Below the pieces are notes generated by a model. The model ran no database searches and had not been told where the DNA came from. It was given only the letters and a program-made list of their open reading frames with translations. 64,000 nt of DNA from Tritrichomonas musculus (lineage: Eukaryota > Parabasalia > Tritrichomonadida > Tritrichomonadidae), in assembly GCA_039105265.1 (NCBI GenBank), contig JAPFFF010000028.1, positions 1,426,001-1,490,000 of the forward strand. The letters run 5' to 3'. How positions within the stretch are numbered: the stretch's first letter is position 1; every line of letters starts with the position of its first letter. The position numbers and the translations under genes are program-made. This document shows positions 26,838 through 35,658 of the stretch, in pieces.

Positions 26838-28938
26838 TTTAATTAAAATTCTCAGAAATTTTAAAAAGAAAAAAAATTATTTTTTGAATGATATTAGTTT
26901 ATTTATATAAAAAGCATTCAATTTTGATTATTTCGTAAAAATGGTTATATTTTTTGTCCGTTTATAATTTACTCGAAATCAAAGAATTTCATTTTTCTCC
27001 ATATGTGATAGATATAACTGATTTTGGCTAATGACTTTTTTCTTAGTTAGCATATGCTCTATAGCAAAATGATAACAGATTAATTCAATTCAGATACTTT
27101 TAAATATCACCAATTTTCAATCGCTAATATCTTTTTTGAAAATATTCCAATTTTGTTTATTGGCATATCATTATATTTAATATTGGGTGATTTATATAAT
27201 GAACTAGTCAGATTTGGTATATCTCAATTTTTTTTTCTGATGGCAAAATCACAAATATAATAAAAAAAAACTTCTTTAAATTTTAGAATGTTTATTTTAT
27301 CATTTTATTCTTAGTTAGCATATATATTATTTGTTATATAAGTTTGGAGTCTATTTAAAGAAATTGACATTATTGAATTAAAATTCACAAGAAAATTTTT
27401 GAATTAGACAAAAGTAAATATTAATTTCTTTATTATACCTACTTAAGATTTTTTTGCAATGCTTTCGAATCCATTTTTTAGAAAAGCTATTTGATTATAA
27501 TTTCTATCTTCCAATGTAGGAATTTTACTTTATTATAAATTATAAATATCACTTAATATCATGTATAATTGTATAAAACATTAAGTAATTCCACTAATAT
27601 TTGATTTGATAAGCAAAATATTCCCAAATTATAAAAAAAGAAAAATTATTCAAAAATTCTTATGCTATTATTATCAATATGTATCCATTTTTTAATTCTC
27701 AAGCTTATTAATTAATTTGATTATTTTATTTTTTTCAAATCTCCAAAAATTTTATAGAATGATGCTTTTTTGTAAAATTTTAATTATTATTTGAGAGAAT
27801 ATTATATTTAATTAAGGATCAACTAAAGTATAGTAAGGCTTTTCTGAGTCTCATTCAAAAAGTGGAAATCTTTCAGAAAAAATAATCAAATTAAAACAAT
27901 AAAAAAAAAATCTTTTTATGTTACAAAATTTTTACCGATTCTTACCGCCAGCCGCGGGGTCTCGACTCGGCTTCGCTTCGCTCAGCCTCGCTCGACGCCC
28001 GCTAGGCGGTATGTAGCCTCGGTAAAAATTATGTAAAAATATAAAAAGATTTGTTTTTTCAATTTTTTTATTTAGATTATTTTTTCTGAATGATTTCCAC
28101 TTTTTGAAGGTTCTTCAGAAAAGCCTTACTATACTTTAGTTTATCCTTAATTAAAACTAAACACAGGAAAATAGAATTATTTCATTGCAATCATCCCCAG
28201 AAATATGATTTTACTTATTAGACCAAATAAGCTTTAAAATTTAAACTTTTTCAATAAATTGAGCATTTATTCTCACAAATTTCTATTAAAAAACATAAAA
28301 TAATATTAAAAAAAGCTTTTTAGTCAAAAACACATGAATATGATCAGAATAATATTAATTTAGTTGATTTTTTATTATGACGACTGAGAGTAGGAACTGA
28401 TATGAAAAATATAAATGTTATGGAGTTGATACTGAGATTAGAGATGCAAGTGAAATGAACAGGTGATTGAATTGGGAGCTTTTGTTCTGATTAAATAGTG
28501 GCTGAGGTTGGTGTGATTAAGATATAGATATCTGGTAGAAACTTAGGTGAGATTGAGTTGTGACATGGCTAAGATAATAAGTAATGATGTAATGAAATAG
28601 CGATTGATGTAGGAACAATCGTTCTGGATGAATGATGTAGGAACAAGATGTTCCAAAGATTGAGTTTAGGCGAGTTTAATGGATATTGAAATATGTGCTG
28701 CGACAAGGGTAAACTGTAGTTGAGATAAATTTGAAATATTGCTTGAGATGCGACTGTTGTAGTGCTTGCTTTTGAGTTTTTTTAATTTGAAACCGACACC
28801 AATTGTCCGAACAATGGTGATATGAATTCTATGTATGGTATTCAAAAAGTTTGAGCGCCTCTTTTTATTTTTCCTCTATTGTCATTTCTGTGAAATATTC
28901 AATGAATAAAAAAATTGAGAATTTATATTTTATATTAC
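26838..28938. other. AT-rich gene-free stretch
   Basis: No convincing coding region on either strand. It contains the foldback element at 27818-28154. The part at about 28370-28790 has a more mixed base composition than the rest and might be an eroded gene, but no frame or family is recognisable. Confidence 0.45.
27818..28154. mobile_element. Foldback/MITE-like element with GC-rich core
   Basis: Inverted arms of roughly 90-110 bases: TTAATTAAGGAT, CTAAAGTATAGTAAGGC, AAGTGGAAAT and TCAGAAAAAATAATC recur in reverse complement on the right. They surround a strikingly GC-rich core (about 27931-28025) that itself pairs (TTACCGCC / GGCGGTA). The arms carry a few mismatches and small indels. The ends coincide with the palindrome TTAATTAA, so a target duplication cannot be separated from the arms. 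No protein is encoded, so this is a non-autonomous DNA element or a structured non-coding locus. Confidence 0.6.
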
Positions 28939-28984
28939 AAAATAAAAATGGCGCAAATCTGCAACGTCGATATTACTACGGGTA
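28939..28984 (+). repeat. 46-bp inverted duplicate, right copy
   Basis: Plus-strand copy of the element at 26792-26837, starting a frame MAQICNVDITTG that stops soon after the shared part. See the left copy. Confidence 0.8.
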
Positions 28985-29211
28985 TATATTTTGTTATTAT
29001 CTTTGAATGATTTAATTTTATAATGAAAAAGACCATCAAATTCGAAAGTAGTGAAATAAATTGTTAAAAATTCTTTTGTCAGTGACTTCAAAGATTACAT
29101 CCATTTTCAATTACTTTTTTTTTAATTTTTAATTTTTTTTGACAGGAATGATATTCATGGCCCAAAAGGAATATATTTCCATATATATGGTCATCAGTAA
29201 TATATAATTAA

Positions 29212-29582
29212 CAGATGAATGGAATATCGAAGAGAATTATGAAAACATTATTGAAGTTCTCAAAGATAATCATGAATTAAAAGAATTATAGTATTGAATA
29301 AATGATATTAAGAATAACTATAAACGAAATAATAACTTTTTTAATAAAAATGAACCAATTCTTGAACAAATAAAGAATGAAATTACTAAAACATTCAAAA
29401 ATTCTAAAATCTTCAAACCTTTTAAAGGCAACAAACTTCTTCTTCTATTCCTTATTGAAGAATAAATCATAACAACTGTTGAGTTTTTAGTAAACCAAAT
29501 AACAAGTGATGAATTTTTTGAAAAGAAACATTTTAATAAATTTGTCACTGAAGAATATATAAAAAATACGTTTTTATTTTAA
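29212..29582 (+). pseudogene. DUF3447/ankyrin-family gene relic (N-terminal part)
   Basis: In one frame the sequence reads like the N-terminal half of the trichomonad DUF3447 ankyrin family (segments such as FKNSKIFKPFKGNKLLLLFL and LVNQITSDEF). This parallels FSNSEIFEIFKSNKRIILLL in the locus at 55924-58052 and FTKSEVYEIFSPNQRTLYFL in the gene at 60147-61397. At least three in-frame stops interrupt it, no start is visible, and the ankyrin part is missing. Confidence 0.6.
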
Positions 29583-29902
29583 TTTTATTTGCTAAATAAC
29601 CAAAAATATTCAAAAAGAGGCTCGTCCAGTTATATCTGACCGATGATAGAAGGTGAAAATTGACCTATAACCGTCCTATCAATTCTGATTTCCCAAAAAA
29701 AAAAATGAAATAATGATTTTTTTTCGAGTTTTTATATTTAATTATACAAAAGTTGCACCTCTTTATCACATTTTAAGCAATCCAAAATATTGTGTTTCAA
29801 TTACAAGTGATACGTGTTAATTTGGAAAAATGGAAAATTTTAAATTTAAAGTTGGAAAAATTTAAAAAAAAAGCATACAAATTGTTAAATATTTTTTTGA
29901 GA
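29583..29902. other. AT-rich gap
   Basis: No gene seen. It ends at the initiator-like site before the coiled-coil gene. Confidence 0.4.
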
Positions 29903-29907
29903 TCACT
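29903..29907 (+). promoter_or_regulatory. Initiator-like TCACT
   Basis: Fits the trichomonad initiator TCA(Y)(W), with the presumed +1 A 23 bases before the ATG at 29928. The spacing is within the usual short trichomonad leader. Confidence 0.4.
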
Positions 29908-29927
29908 TTTATTTGATACAACGTCTA

Positions 29928-30320
29928 ATGTCAACAGATCAAAGAAATGAAAACTTTCACCAAGATCCTGAACAACAGACAGCACTTTTGAATGAAGATA
30001 ATTTTCTTAACTCAATTTCTAATTTGAAAAAGTATTATGAAAATTCTCTTAAATGGCTTCAAGAAATTGAAGAATTGAAAAAAAATATTCAGCGATTAAA
30101 TGAACTAAATGATGAAAAAGAAAAAAAGATCAGAAATTTGGAACAAGATATTAAAGAATTGAAAGAAAAATTAAGCCTACAAACAATTAATGATATGGAC
30201 ACCAATACTAAAAATAATTTGGAGTCAAATCAATTGAAAAGGTCAAATAAACCACCACAAAGGAGATCGTATTCAAGAAAATATAATAATCTAAAAAAGA
30301 CCAAACCGAAATCAAATTAA
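29928..30320 (+). CDS. Coiled-coil protein fragment
   Basis: The frame runs from ATG 29928 (MSTDQRNENFHQDPEQQ) for 130 residues. Residues about 25-85 are a Leu/Glu/Lys heptad coiled coil, followed by a basic tail (PPQRRSYSRKYNNLKK). The frame ends at TAA 30318, but the same frame continues afterwards as an acidic repeat region, so this is probably the N-terminal piece of a longer gene now broken. No known family recognised. Confidence 0.5.
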   Translation: MSTDQRNENFHQDPEQQTALLNEDNFLNSISNLKKYYENSLKWLQEIEELKKNIQRLNELNDEKEKKIRNLEQDIKELKEKLSLQTINDMDTNTKNNLESNQLKRSNKPPQRRSYSRKYNNLKKTKPKSN

Positions 30321-30991
30321 AAATCAAATAAAAAAGAAGATATCAAAAAAGAAATTGAAGAAGATGACAATAATAAATCAAAAGAAACCGAAGAAGAAGA
30401 AGAAAACGACATTGAAAAAGAAGACAAAGATAAACCAAAGGAAGCTGAAGAAGACGATAAAGATAAACCAAAGGAAGCTGAAAAAGAAGACAAAGATAAA
30501 CCAAAAGAAATCGAAGAAGAAAAAGTAATTGTTGTTGATGATAAAGATAATAAAGAAGAAAAAAAAAGAAAAAGAAAATGAAAAATCTGAAATGGATAAG
30601 GAAATTGAAAAACAAAAGTCTGTTTTAGCTGTTTTAATAGATTTTTACCAAAGAGATTTGACACCACTCATTGAAACAAACATTTATTTCCCATCAGAAG
30701 TCAATTGTGATAAACTTTCCCAGATCATGGATTCTGTTCAACATTATTACTTCACAATGTCTAGAGACAAAAAATATCCAGATTCACTCATACGATCATT
30801 GATAATTGCGATAAAGGATTGCATTTCTTTTTTTTATACTCGAAGAAATATCTTATTACCAAGCTTTTTGTTGATATAAATAATTTATTAAGGATGGATA
30901 ATGTTTGTGAAAACACATACAAAAAATTGATAATTCATTCAATCCATTCAAACTTTAAAATCATAAAAGAATTAATTATCAGCAAATTGTT
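30321..30991 (+). pseudogene. Decayed remainder of the coiled-coil gene, interrupted by the Polinton
   Basis: In frame after the TAA at 30318 comes a Glu/Lys/Asp-rich region with a repeated EDKDKPKEAE motif. Near the A-run at about 30555-30565 the coding signal moves to the next frame (SVLAVLIDFYQRDLTPLIE...), and near the T-run at about 30828-30834 it moves again (YLITKLFVDINNLLRM...NFKIIKELIISKLL). The gene is cut at 30991 by the Polinton, whose TTGTT target duplication is 30987-30991. The gene is therefore broken by one stop, two apparent frame changes and the insertion. Which came first cannot be told. Confidence 0.55.
30987..30991. repeat. Polinton target-site duplication, left (TTGTT)
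   Basis: The five bases TTGTT directly outside the left terminal inverted repeat equal 48562-48566 outside the right one. Mavericks/Polintons make 5-6 bp duplications. Confidence 0.8.
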
Positions 30992-31350
30992 AGTAGTATA
31001 CAAAAGGGGTGATTTAAGACCGGGGGTCTTAAAACGCTTCGCTTCCCCCCTTTCTCGGTTCTCCGCTCTTGACGAGCTTCGAACCGGACTCCATAAATAT
31101 AGGTCATTAATGATTTTCATTTCTGTCTTCAGTTTTTGATTTGTTATACGAGACCCTATATTGCGCATAAAAAATCATTTTTTAGCCCTTAAATATATCA
31201 AAAATGGACTCTTTTATGACAAAATTTTGATGTCTGACATGTGAGATAAAAAACTAAAATTTCTCATAAAATTTTAATATATTTATACTTTTTAAAAATA
31301 TTGAAAATAAAATTTTAAAAAAATTTTGTAATATGATATGTGATATGAAA
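30992..31350 (+). repeat. Polinton left terminal inverted repeat
   Basis: 359 bp, matching the reverse complement of 48204-48561. Its outer 120 bases are unusually GC-rich for this DNA and hold a small palindrome (AAGACCGGGGGTCTT) and a GGTTCGAAGC (minus strand) reminiscent of a Pol III B box. Confidence 0.93.
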
Positions 31351-31410
31351 TTTATACTTTTATTCTTTTAATTTTAATTTTTTATCCACATTATAAATAA
31401 CACCCGATAA

Positions 31411-31881
31411 ATGACTAAACAAGTTGCATACGTTTCTATTAATAAATTATGTGATAAATTAGAGGAATTTATTAAAGACCACAATATTGACTTAAAAACA
31501 AATGCATATGAATATTATGTTTTATTCAGTAAAGATACAGTATATGAAGATAGATTTGATAGTAATTATGTAGTATTTAAACCAATATTGATATCATTAT
31601 GGAAAAGACAACAATTGAAATATAATGATTTATGCAAGCTGTTTGAATGTGAAAAATTATATATTAAAGCCAAATCTAAAGGTGCACATTACAACATAAA
31701 CACTAAAGAGAATCTACAAAATTTGGTCATTGAACGTGAACCAAAAAAGTTTACCAATAGAGATGGAAAAGAAATAGTATACCATGATATTCGAAATTAT
31801 GACACATACAGTTTGGTTAAAGAAATAGAATCCCGCTTAAAGACTAATTATCAACAATTCATCAAAGAATGTGGCTTGTGA
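31411..31881 (+). CDS. Polinton-encoded protein of unknown function (156 aa)
   Basis: First gene inside the left inverted repeat, start MTKQVAYVSINKLCDKLEEF, with a tight leader after CCCGATAA. Lys/Glu/Tyr-rich, mixed alpha/beta in appearance, no membrane segment, no motif I recognise. It lies 94 bases before the next Polinton gene on the same strand. Its position next to the virion-gene block is the only hint to its role. Confidence 0.75.
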   Translation: MTKQVAYVSINKLCDKLEEFIKDHNIDLKTNAYEYYVLFSKDTVYEDRFDSNYVVFKPILISLWKRQQLKYNDLCKLFECEKLYIKAKSKGAHYNINTKENLQNLVIEREPKKFTNRDGKEIVYHDIRNYDTYSLVKEIESRLKTNYQQFIKECGL

Positions 31882-31974
31882 AAACACAAGACTCAAGCTC
31901 TGCTTGTGGCTTATAAAAGGCATATCCTCATAGGCATTTTCATGTGTAAAACCTTAATTTTTTTTTGTATTCAA

Positions 31975-34008
31975 ATGAGTAAAACAAATGCTATACTCAA
32001 ATCTGGTCATATAATGCAAGGCAATAATACTCAAAAATTATTAGGATACTGTAATAGATTGAACAATGAATTAGGGTTTAATATTATCACTACTTCAGAA
32101 GGATATGCACTTAGGGACATTTCATATGCTACTCGTTTAGTAGACCCTCTTAACGAATTTCAATTTGGTTTACATGAAGGGAATAGTGTTAATGATACTA
32201 CCATGAATAAATTCATTGAAAGGGTTCAAACTAATAATCCATATGATAGACCAATAGATTATTCTGATTTAAAAGATTTTAATGATTATCAGTTTAGTAA
32301 ATGGGCTAGAACAAATAATGGTGTTTATAATGAACTCACAACAAGCATTGATTCCCGAACACTTGAAGGATATAAAAAGACGTATCCAAAAAATATTATA
32401 AATGCTATCATTAGAATACTCAATGCACATGATTTTGCATCAAATGATAATATTCACCATAAATATGTAAGGCGTATATATCAAGAAAGTCTGGACCATT
32501 TCATAAATAGAGTATACCCACAAAGTGAAGGTGCTTCTAGCGACAATAATATTATTCCCCCTTTACCTCCAGAAACTTCACATAGGGAGCCTCAAGAGTA
32601 TTCAGGATTATTCTTTAGACTTGGAGCAGGAGAGACTTTTCCAGAATTGAATCCATTGAATGCATTAAGAAGAAGACCCCCTAATGACAGCGTCGCTGGC
32701 CTTGGCTTTGCCAATGAAACAACTCCAATTATAGATAACACTAATATTAATAATAACAATAATACATTTTTATTTCAAAATCAAATGGCACAAGAAGTAA
32801 ATTTACAGGATTTAGTTAATGCCTACAATTCTTTTGCTCAACATCCGGTAGATATCAATACAATAGCGAACAATGTCCAAGAAATTCAAAGAATAGCAAT
32901 TGAATCAATAAACCATTTTCGACATAGACCAGGTAGGGTTGGTGGACCAAAACAAGGAATGAATTCATTATGGGATATCGTTCTAGACAATAAAAAAGAC
33001 ATCAAAAGAAGAAGAAAAGCAATGACCCTTGCTGGGGCTCAAGATATTGTTAATAAAAGAAATGCAGCAAATCCTAATAGTCAACCATGGTCTGTATCAG
33101 ATGAAGATGTTAACGGGGATAATATTCCAGATATTATTATTAAAAATGGTAGCAACAATCCAATATACATTAATGGATACACAACAGCAAAGTCAGATTG
33201 GCCTGCACGATTTCATTTCTATACAGATTATGATGCAGCTGCTAGAAAACAATATAGGAATGAACATGGCGGAAAATCAATCACTGTTCCAATATATCTC
33301 AAGGAGAAATTGAATTATAATTATAATAATGACCTCAATGGAAATCCACACCATTTAGGTGAAATGACAGGCTATACAATGCCTGAAGCATGGAGAGATT
33401 ACAAGTTAGATGGGTACAGTTTTGTTAAGGAGAAGCGAAAGAATGCATTTGCTAGATTCCGCGATTATGTTGTTAGTCATGTTGTTGAAGATGTTATTAA
33501 CGCTCTTAGGACTCAAAACATATTAGATATCACTCCTAAATTCAAGGCAAGACTAATTATGATGGCTACGTCAAAATTATGGAAACACTATATACTTAGT
33601 ACAGTTGCTCGTAAACGTGGTTTCACCTCAGTAGAACATGAAGAGTTTAAGAAATGGTGTAAAAAGAGTGAAGGAAAACGAATAGTTGATGCAGAAGTTT
33701 CAAGCCTATTATTACATGTTCTCCATACTAATGGAAATAATTGGACTGCTGAACAAAGAGCACAACTCAGAAATAAGATTTATAATGATTTCGGACACGC
33801 TATGGTAGAATCAGCTCAAGAAGTCAATGAACGTGAAAGGGAAAATTTGATACACGACCAATATACTGGACGAGAACAACAAAACATGCAGTACACCCAT
33901 CGAAATGATGATGAAGGAGGTGAATGGCACGACGGTATCACACAAGAATATAACGCACAACAGAATGGTGAATGGAACTTAGAAGATGATGAGGCATTTT
34001 TAAACTAA
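31975..34008 (+). CDS. Polinton-encoded putative virion/structural protein (677 aa)
   Basis: The start at ATG 31975 (MSKTNAILKSGHIMQ) is preferred because it lies in the same TTCAAATG-type context as other genes of this element. The frame is open further upstream, from 31906, only through a GTG. The protein has an Asn-rich middle, then a basic stretch (KKDIKRRRKAMTLAGAQDIV). A Ca-binding-like loop DEDVNGDNIPD follows near two thirds of its length, then a helical C-terminal region and an acidic tail. Not a recognised enzyme. It lies between the left end and the packaging ATPase, where Polintons carry virion genes. Confidence 0.75.
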   Translation: MSKTNAILKSGHIMQGNNTQKLLGYCNRLNNELGFNIITTSEGYALRDISYATRLVDPLNEFQFGLHEGNSVNDTTMNKFIERVQTNNPYDRPIDYSDLKDFNDYQFSKWARTNNGVYNELTTSIDSRTLEGYKKTYPKNIINAIIRILNAHDFASNDNIHHKYVRRIYQESLDHFINRVYPQSEGASSDNNIIPPLPPETSHREPQEYSGLFFRLGAGETFPELNPLNALRRRPPNDSVAGLGFANETTPIIDNTNINNNNNTFLFQNQMAQEVNLQDLVNAYNSFAQHPVDINTIANNVQEIQRIAIESINHFRHRPGRVGGPKQGMNSLWDIVLDNKKDIKRRRKAMTLAGAQDIVNKRNAANPNSQPWSVSDEDVNGDNIPDIIIKNGSNNPIYINGYTTAKSDWPARFHFYTDYDAAARKQYRNEHGGKSITVPIYLKEKLNYNYNNDLNGNPHHLGEMTGYTMPEAWRDYKLDGYSFVKEKRKNAFARFRDYVVSHVVEDVINALRTQNILDITPKFKARLIMMATSKLWKHYILSTVARKRGFTSVEHEEFKKWCKKSEGKRIVDAEVSSLLLHVLHTNGNNWTAEQRAQLRNKIYNDFGHAMVESAQEVNERERENLIHDQYTGREQQNMQYTHRNDDEGGEWHDGITQEYNAQQNGEWNLEDDEAFLN

Positions 34009-34060
34009 ACATAATATGAGTCTTTTTTTTTTACACATAATATAATCTATTAATATGTAA

Positions 34061-34879
34061 ATGAATAGCCTTAAAGAAGTCAATTATTTAGTATCAGATA
34101 CACTAAAACAAAATAAAGACAATTTATCAGGTGCATTAATAGAACCTATTCACGAAGATATTCACGTTAAATATAATTCAGTAAATGTTATCGTAGGCAA
34201 ACAAAATTCTGGTAAAACAGTTATTGCTCTACAAGAGATAATCAAAATAGGATTAATAAAAACACATCATTTATTAGTCTATATCACGAAGAATGGAGAT
34301 GAAAATGATAGGAGCTGGCAAACATTGAAACATCTAATTAAAATGCCATATATTACAATCTCTGAGAAAAATGCAGTTGATTTTATGACAGAATTGATAG
34401 CTGCAAAAAATCTCTATTATCTTGTCAAAAGAGAACACTTAGAAGAAAGATTAGATGATGGACAAAAAAATGATATGTTTAATGTTTTACATATACAAGA
34501 CTTTAATAAAGAGTATCTTCACACATTAGTACTTTTTGATGATATCTCTAATAGCAAACTATTTTCATCAGAAGAATCATATTTTAGTCAACAACTTCGT
34601 AGATGTAGGCACACAAATATCACATACTTCTTGTTAATCCAAGGATGGAAAGGAATTAAGCCACATATCAAAAATGAGATAACAACTTTGTTTGTATTTC
34701 CATGTTTTAATCGTCAACAGTTGCATTATATATATTCACAATCAGCTAGTAATTTAGATTTTGAAGAATTTTTTAATTTATATAGACAATTAGCAGAAGA
34801 AAAAAATATTTATCCTGATTCACATTCATGCTTAATCGTTCAGGTATCAGAAGGCGGCGAGACATCGCTTACTTTGTAA
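34061..34879 (+). CDS. Polinton packaging ATPase (FtsK/HerA, A32-like)
   Basis: The protein has 272 residues. Walker A VGKQNSGKT lies near residue 46-54 after a beta strand (VNVI), a Walker B-type LHTLVLFDD lies near residues 155-163, and an arginine-bearing QQLRRCRHTNI follows, as in the A32-like DNA-packaging ATPases of Polintons and nucleocytoplasmic large DNA viruses. The length suits that family. The inferred role is powering DNA entry into the capsid. It overlaps the next, convergent gene by about 40 bases. Confidence 0.85.
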   Translation: MNSLKEVNYLVSDTLKQNKDNLSGALIEPIHEDIHVKYNSVNVIVGKQNSGKTVIALQEIIKIGLIKTHHLLVYITKNGDENDRSWQTLKHLIKMPYITISEKNAVDFMTELIAAKNLYYLVKREHLEERLDDGQKNDMFNVLHIQDFNKEYLHTLVLFDDISNSKLFSSEESYFSQQLRRCRHTNITYFLLIQGWKGIKPHIKNEITTLFVFPCFNRQQLHYIYSQSASNLDFEEFFNLYRQLAEEKNIYPDSHSCLIVQVSEGGETSLTL

Positions 34880-35226
34880 GAGTCTGCATAGCAGTTGCTG
34901 TCAACTTGAGTATTAGGATTAATAAAATGAATAATATTATTTATTGTTTCTTTTATCTGTTTTATCTCTTGTTTCAATTCAGATATTTCACTAATAAAAT
35001 TATTTTTTTGCTCTATAATATTCTCTTCTTTAATCTTCTTTAACATTAAAACATTTTTTATTTTCGTTATGTGATATCCTTTTATATAATACATTTTGTT
35101 TAATTTATGCGTTGTAAGTGAATCCATATCATTTTTATGCTTGTTATAATACAAATTAAATTCATCAACTGTATCAAACTCTTTAGTATACTTTGAAATA
35201 GGTTCAATTATTTTCACATCGTTCAT
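34840..35226 (-). CDS. Polinton-encoded coiled-coil protein (128 aa)
   Basis: Minus strand, start MNDVKIIEPISKYTKEFDTV. A compact N-terminal domain (VDEFNLYYNKHKNDMDSLTT, then LNKMYYIKGYHI) is followed by a Glu/Lys/Ile coiled coil (about residues 70-105) and a short Ser/Pro tail. Similar N-terminal segments occur in small DNA-virus and plasmid proteins, but I cannot name the family with confidence. Tail-to-tail overlap with the ATPase gene is normal for such compact elements. Confidence 0.7.
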   Translation of the reverse strand: MNDVKIIEPISKYTKEFDTVDEFNLYYNKHKNDMDSLTTHKLNKMYYIKGYHITKIKNVLMLKKIKEENIIEQKNNFISEISELKQEIKQIKETINNIIHFINPNTQVDSNCYADSYKVSDVSPPSDT

Positions 35227-35268
35227 TTCTATATCAATAAATACAAATTTATATCATTTAAAATCAAA

Positions 35269-35589
35269 TTACTTCAATAATGGTATATCAAATCTTCCTG
35301 GATTAAAATACTGGGCATTTACAGGTGTATTGTTAGTTTGTCTGATACCCGCCCCATTAACACCTACAGACTTATTGCCCGCAAATTTCCCTGCGTAGTT
35401 GCCTATTTTATTGATAACATTTCCTGCTGTCCCACCAATCGCGCCTCCAATAACAGGAGCTACTTTTGATACAATTTCTGCTCCTTTTTTAAGTACTGGT
35501 AATGCTTTTCCAATAATATTTTTTGCACCGCTAATCAAATTTTTAAACCAACTTCCAAATGCCATTTCAATTCCAGTAAACATAAACAA
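35269..35589 (-). CDS. Polinton small glycine-rich amphipathic protein (minor capsid, pVI-like)
   Basis: About 106 residues, or 98 if it starts at the inner Met of MAFGSWFKNLISGAKNIIG. An N-terminal amphipathic helix is followed by a Gly/Ala/Val-rich segment (VAPVIGGAIGGTAGN) and a polar tail. Polintons and adenoviruses encode a short protein of this look (minor capsid or membrane-active) next to the major capsid gene, which here is divergent from it by about 70 bases. Assignment is by size, composition and position only. Confidence 0.6.
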   Translation of the reverse strand: MFMFTGIEMAFGSWFKNLISGAKNIIGKALPVLKKGAEIVSKVAPVIGGAIGGTAGNVINKIGNYAGKFAGNKSVGVNGAGIRQTNNTPVNAQYFNPGRFDIPLLK

Positions 35590-35658
35590 AGTTTAGTTTA
35601 CTTTACTGTCGTAAATAAAATGTAAATTATGATAAACATTATTTTTATATTTAAACAA

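Noticed and set aside
27818-28154. tRNA or rRNA fragment in the GC-rich core
   Set aside because: No cloverleaf or rRNA signature could be traced; treated as a foldback element.
30317-30667. Minus-strand Phe/Ser/Leu-rich frames opposite the acidic coiled-coil region
   Set aside because: Antisense of a Glu/Lys-rich repeat coding region; composition fully explained by that.
30935-31168. Small outward frame in both Polinton inverted repeats as a gene
   Set aside because: No recognisable protein features; identity between ends is explained by the inverted repeats. Kept only as a low-interest observation.
31906-31974. N-terminal extension of the 677-residue Polinton protein
   Set aside because: Begins with GTG. 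The ATG at 31975 is in the same sequence context as other starts of the element.
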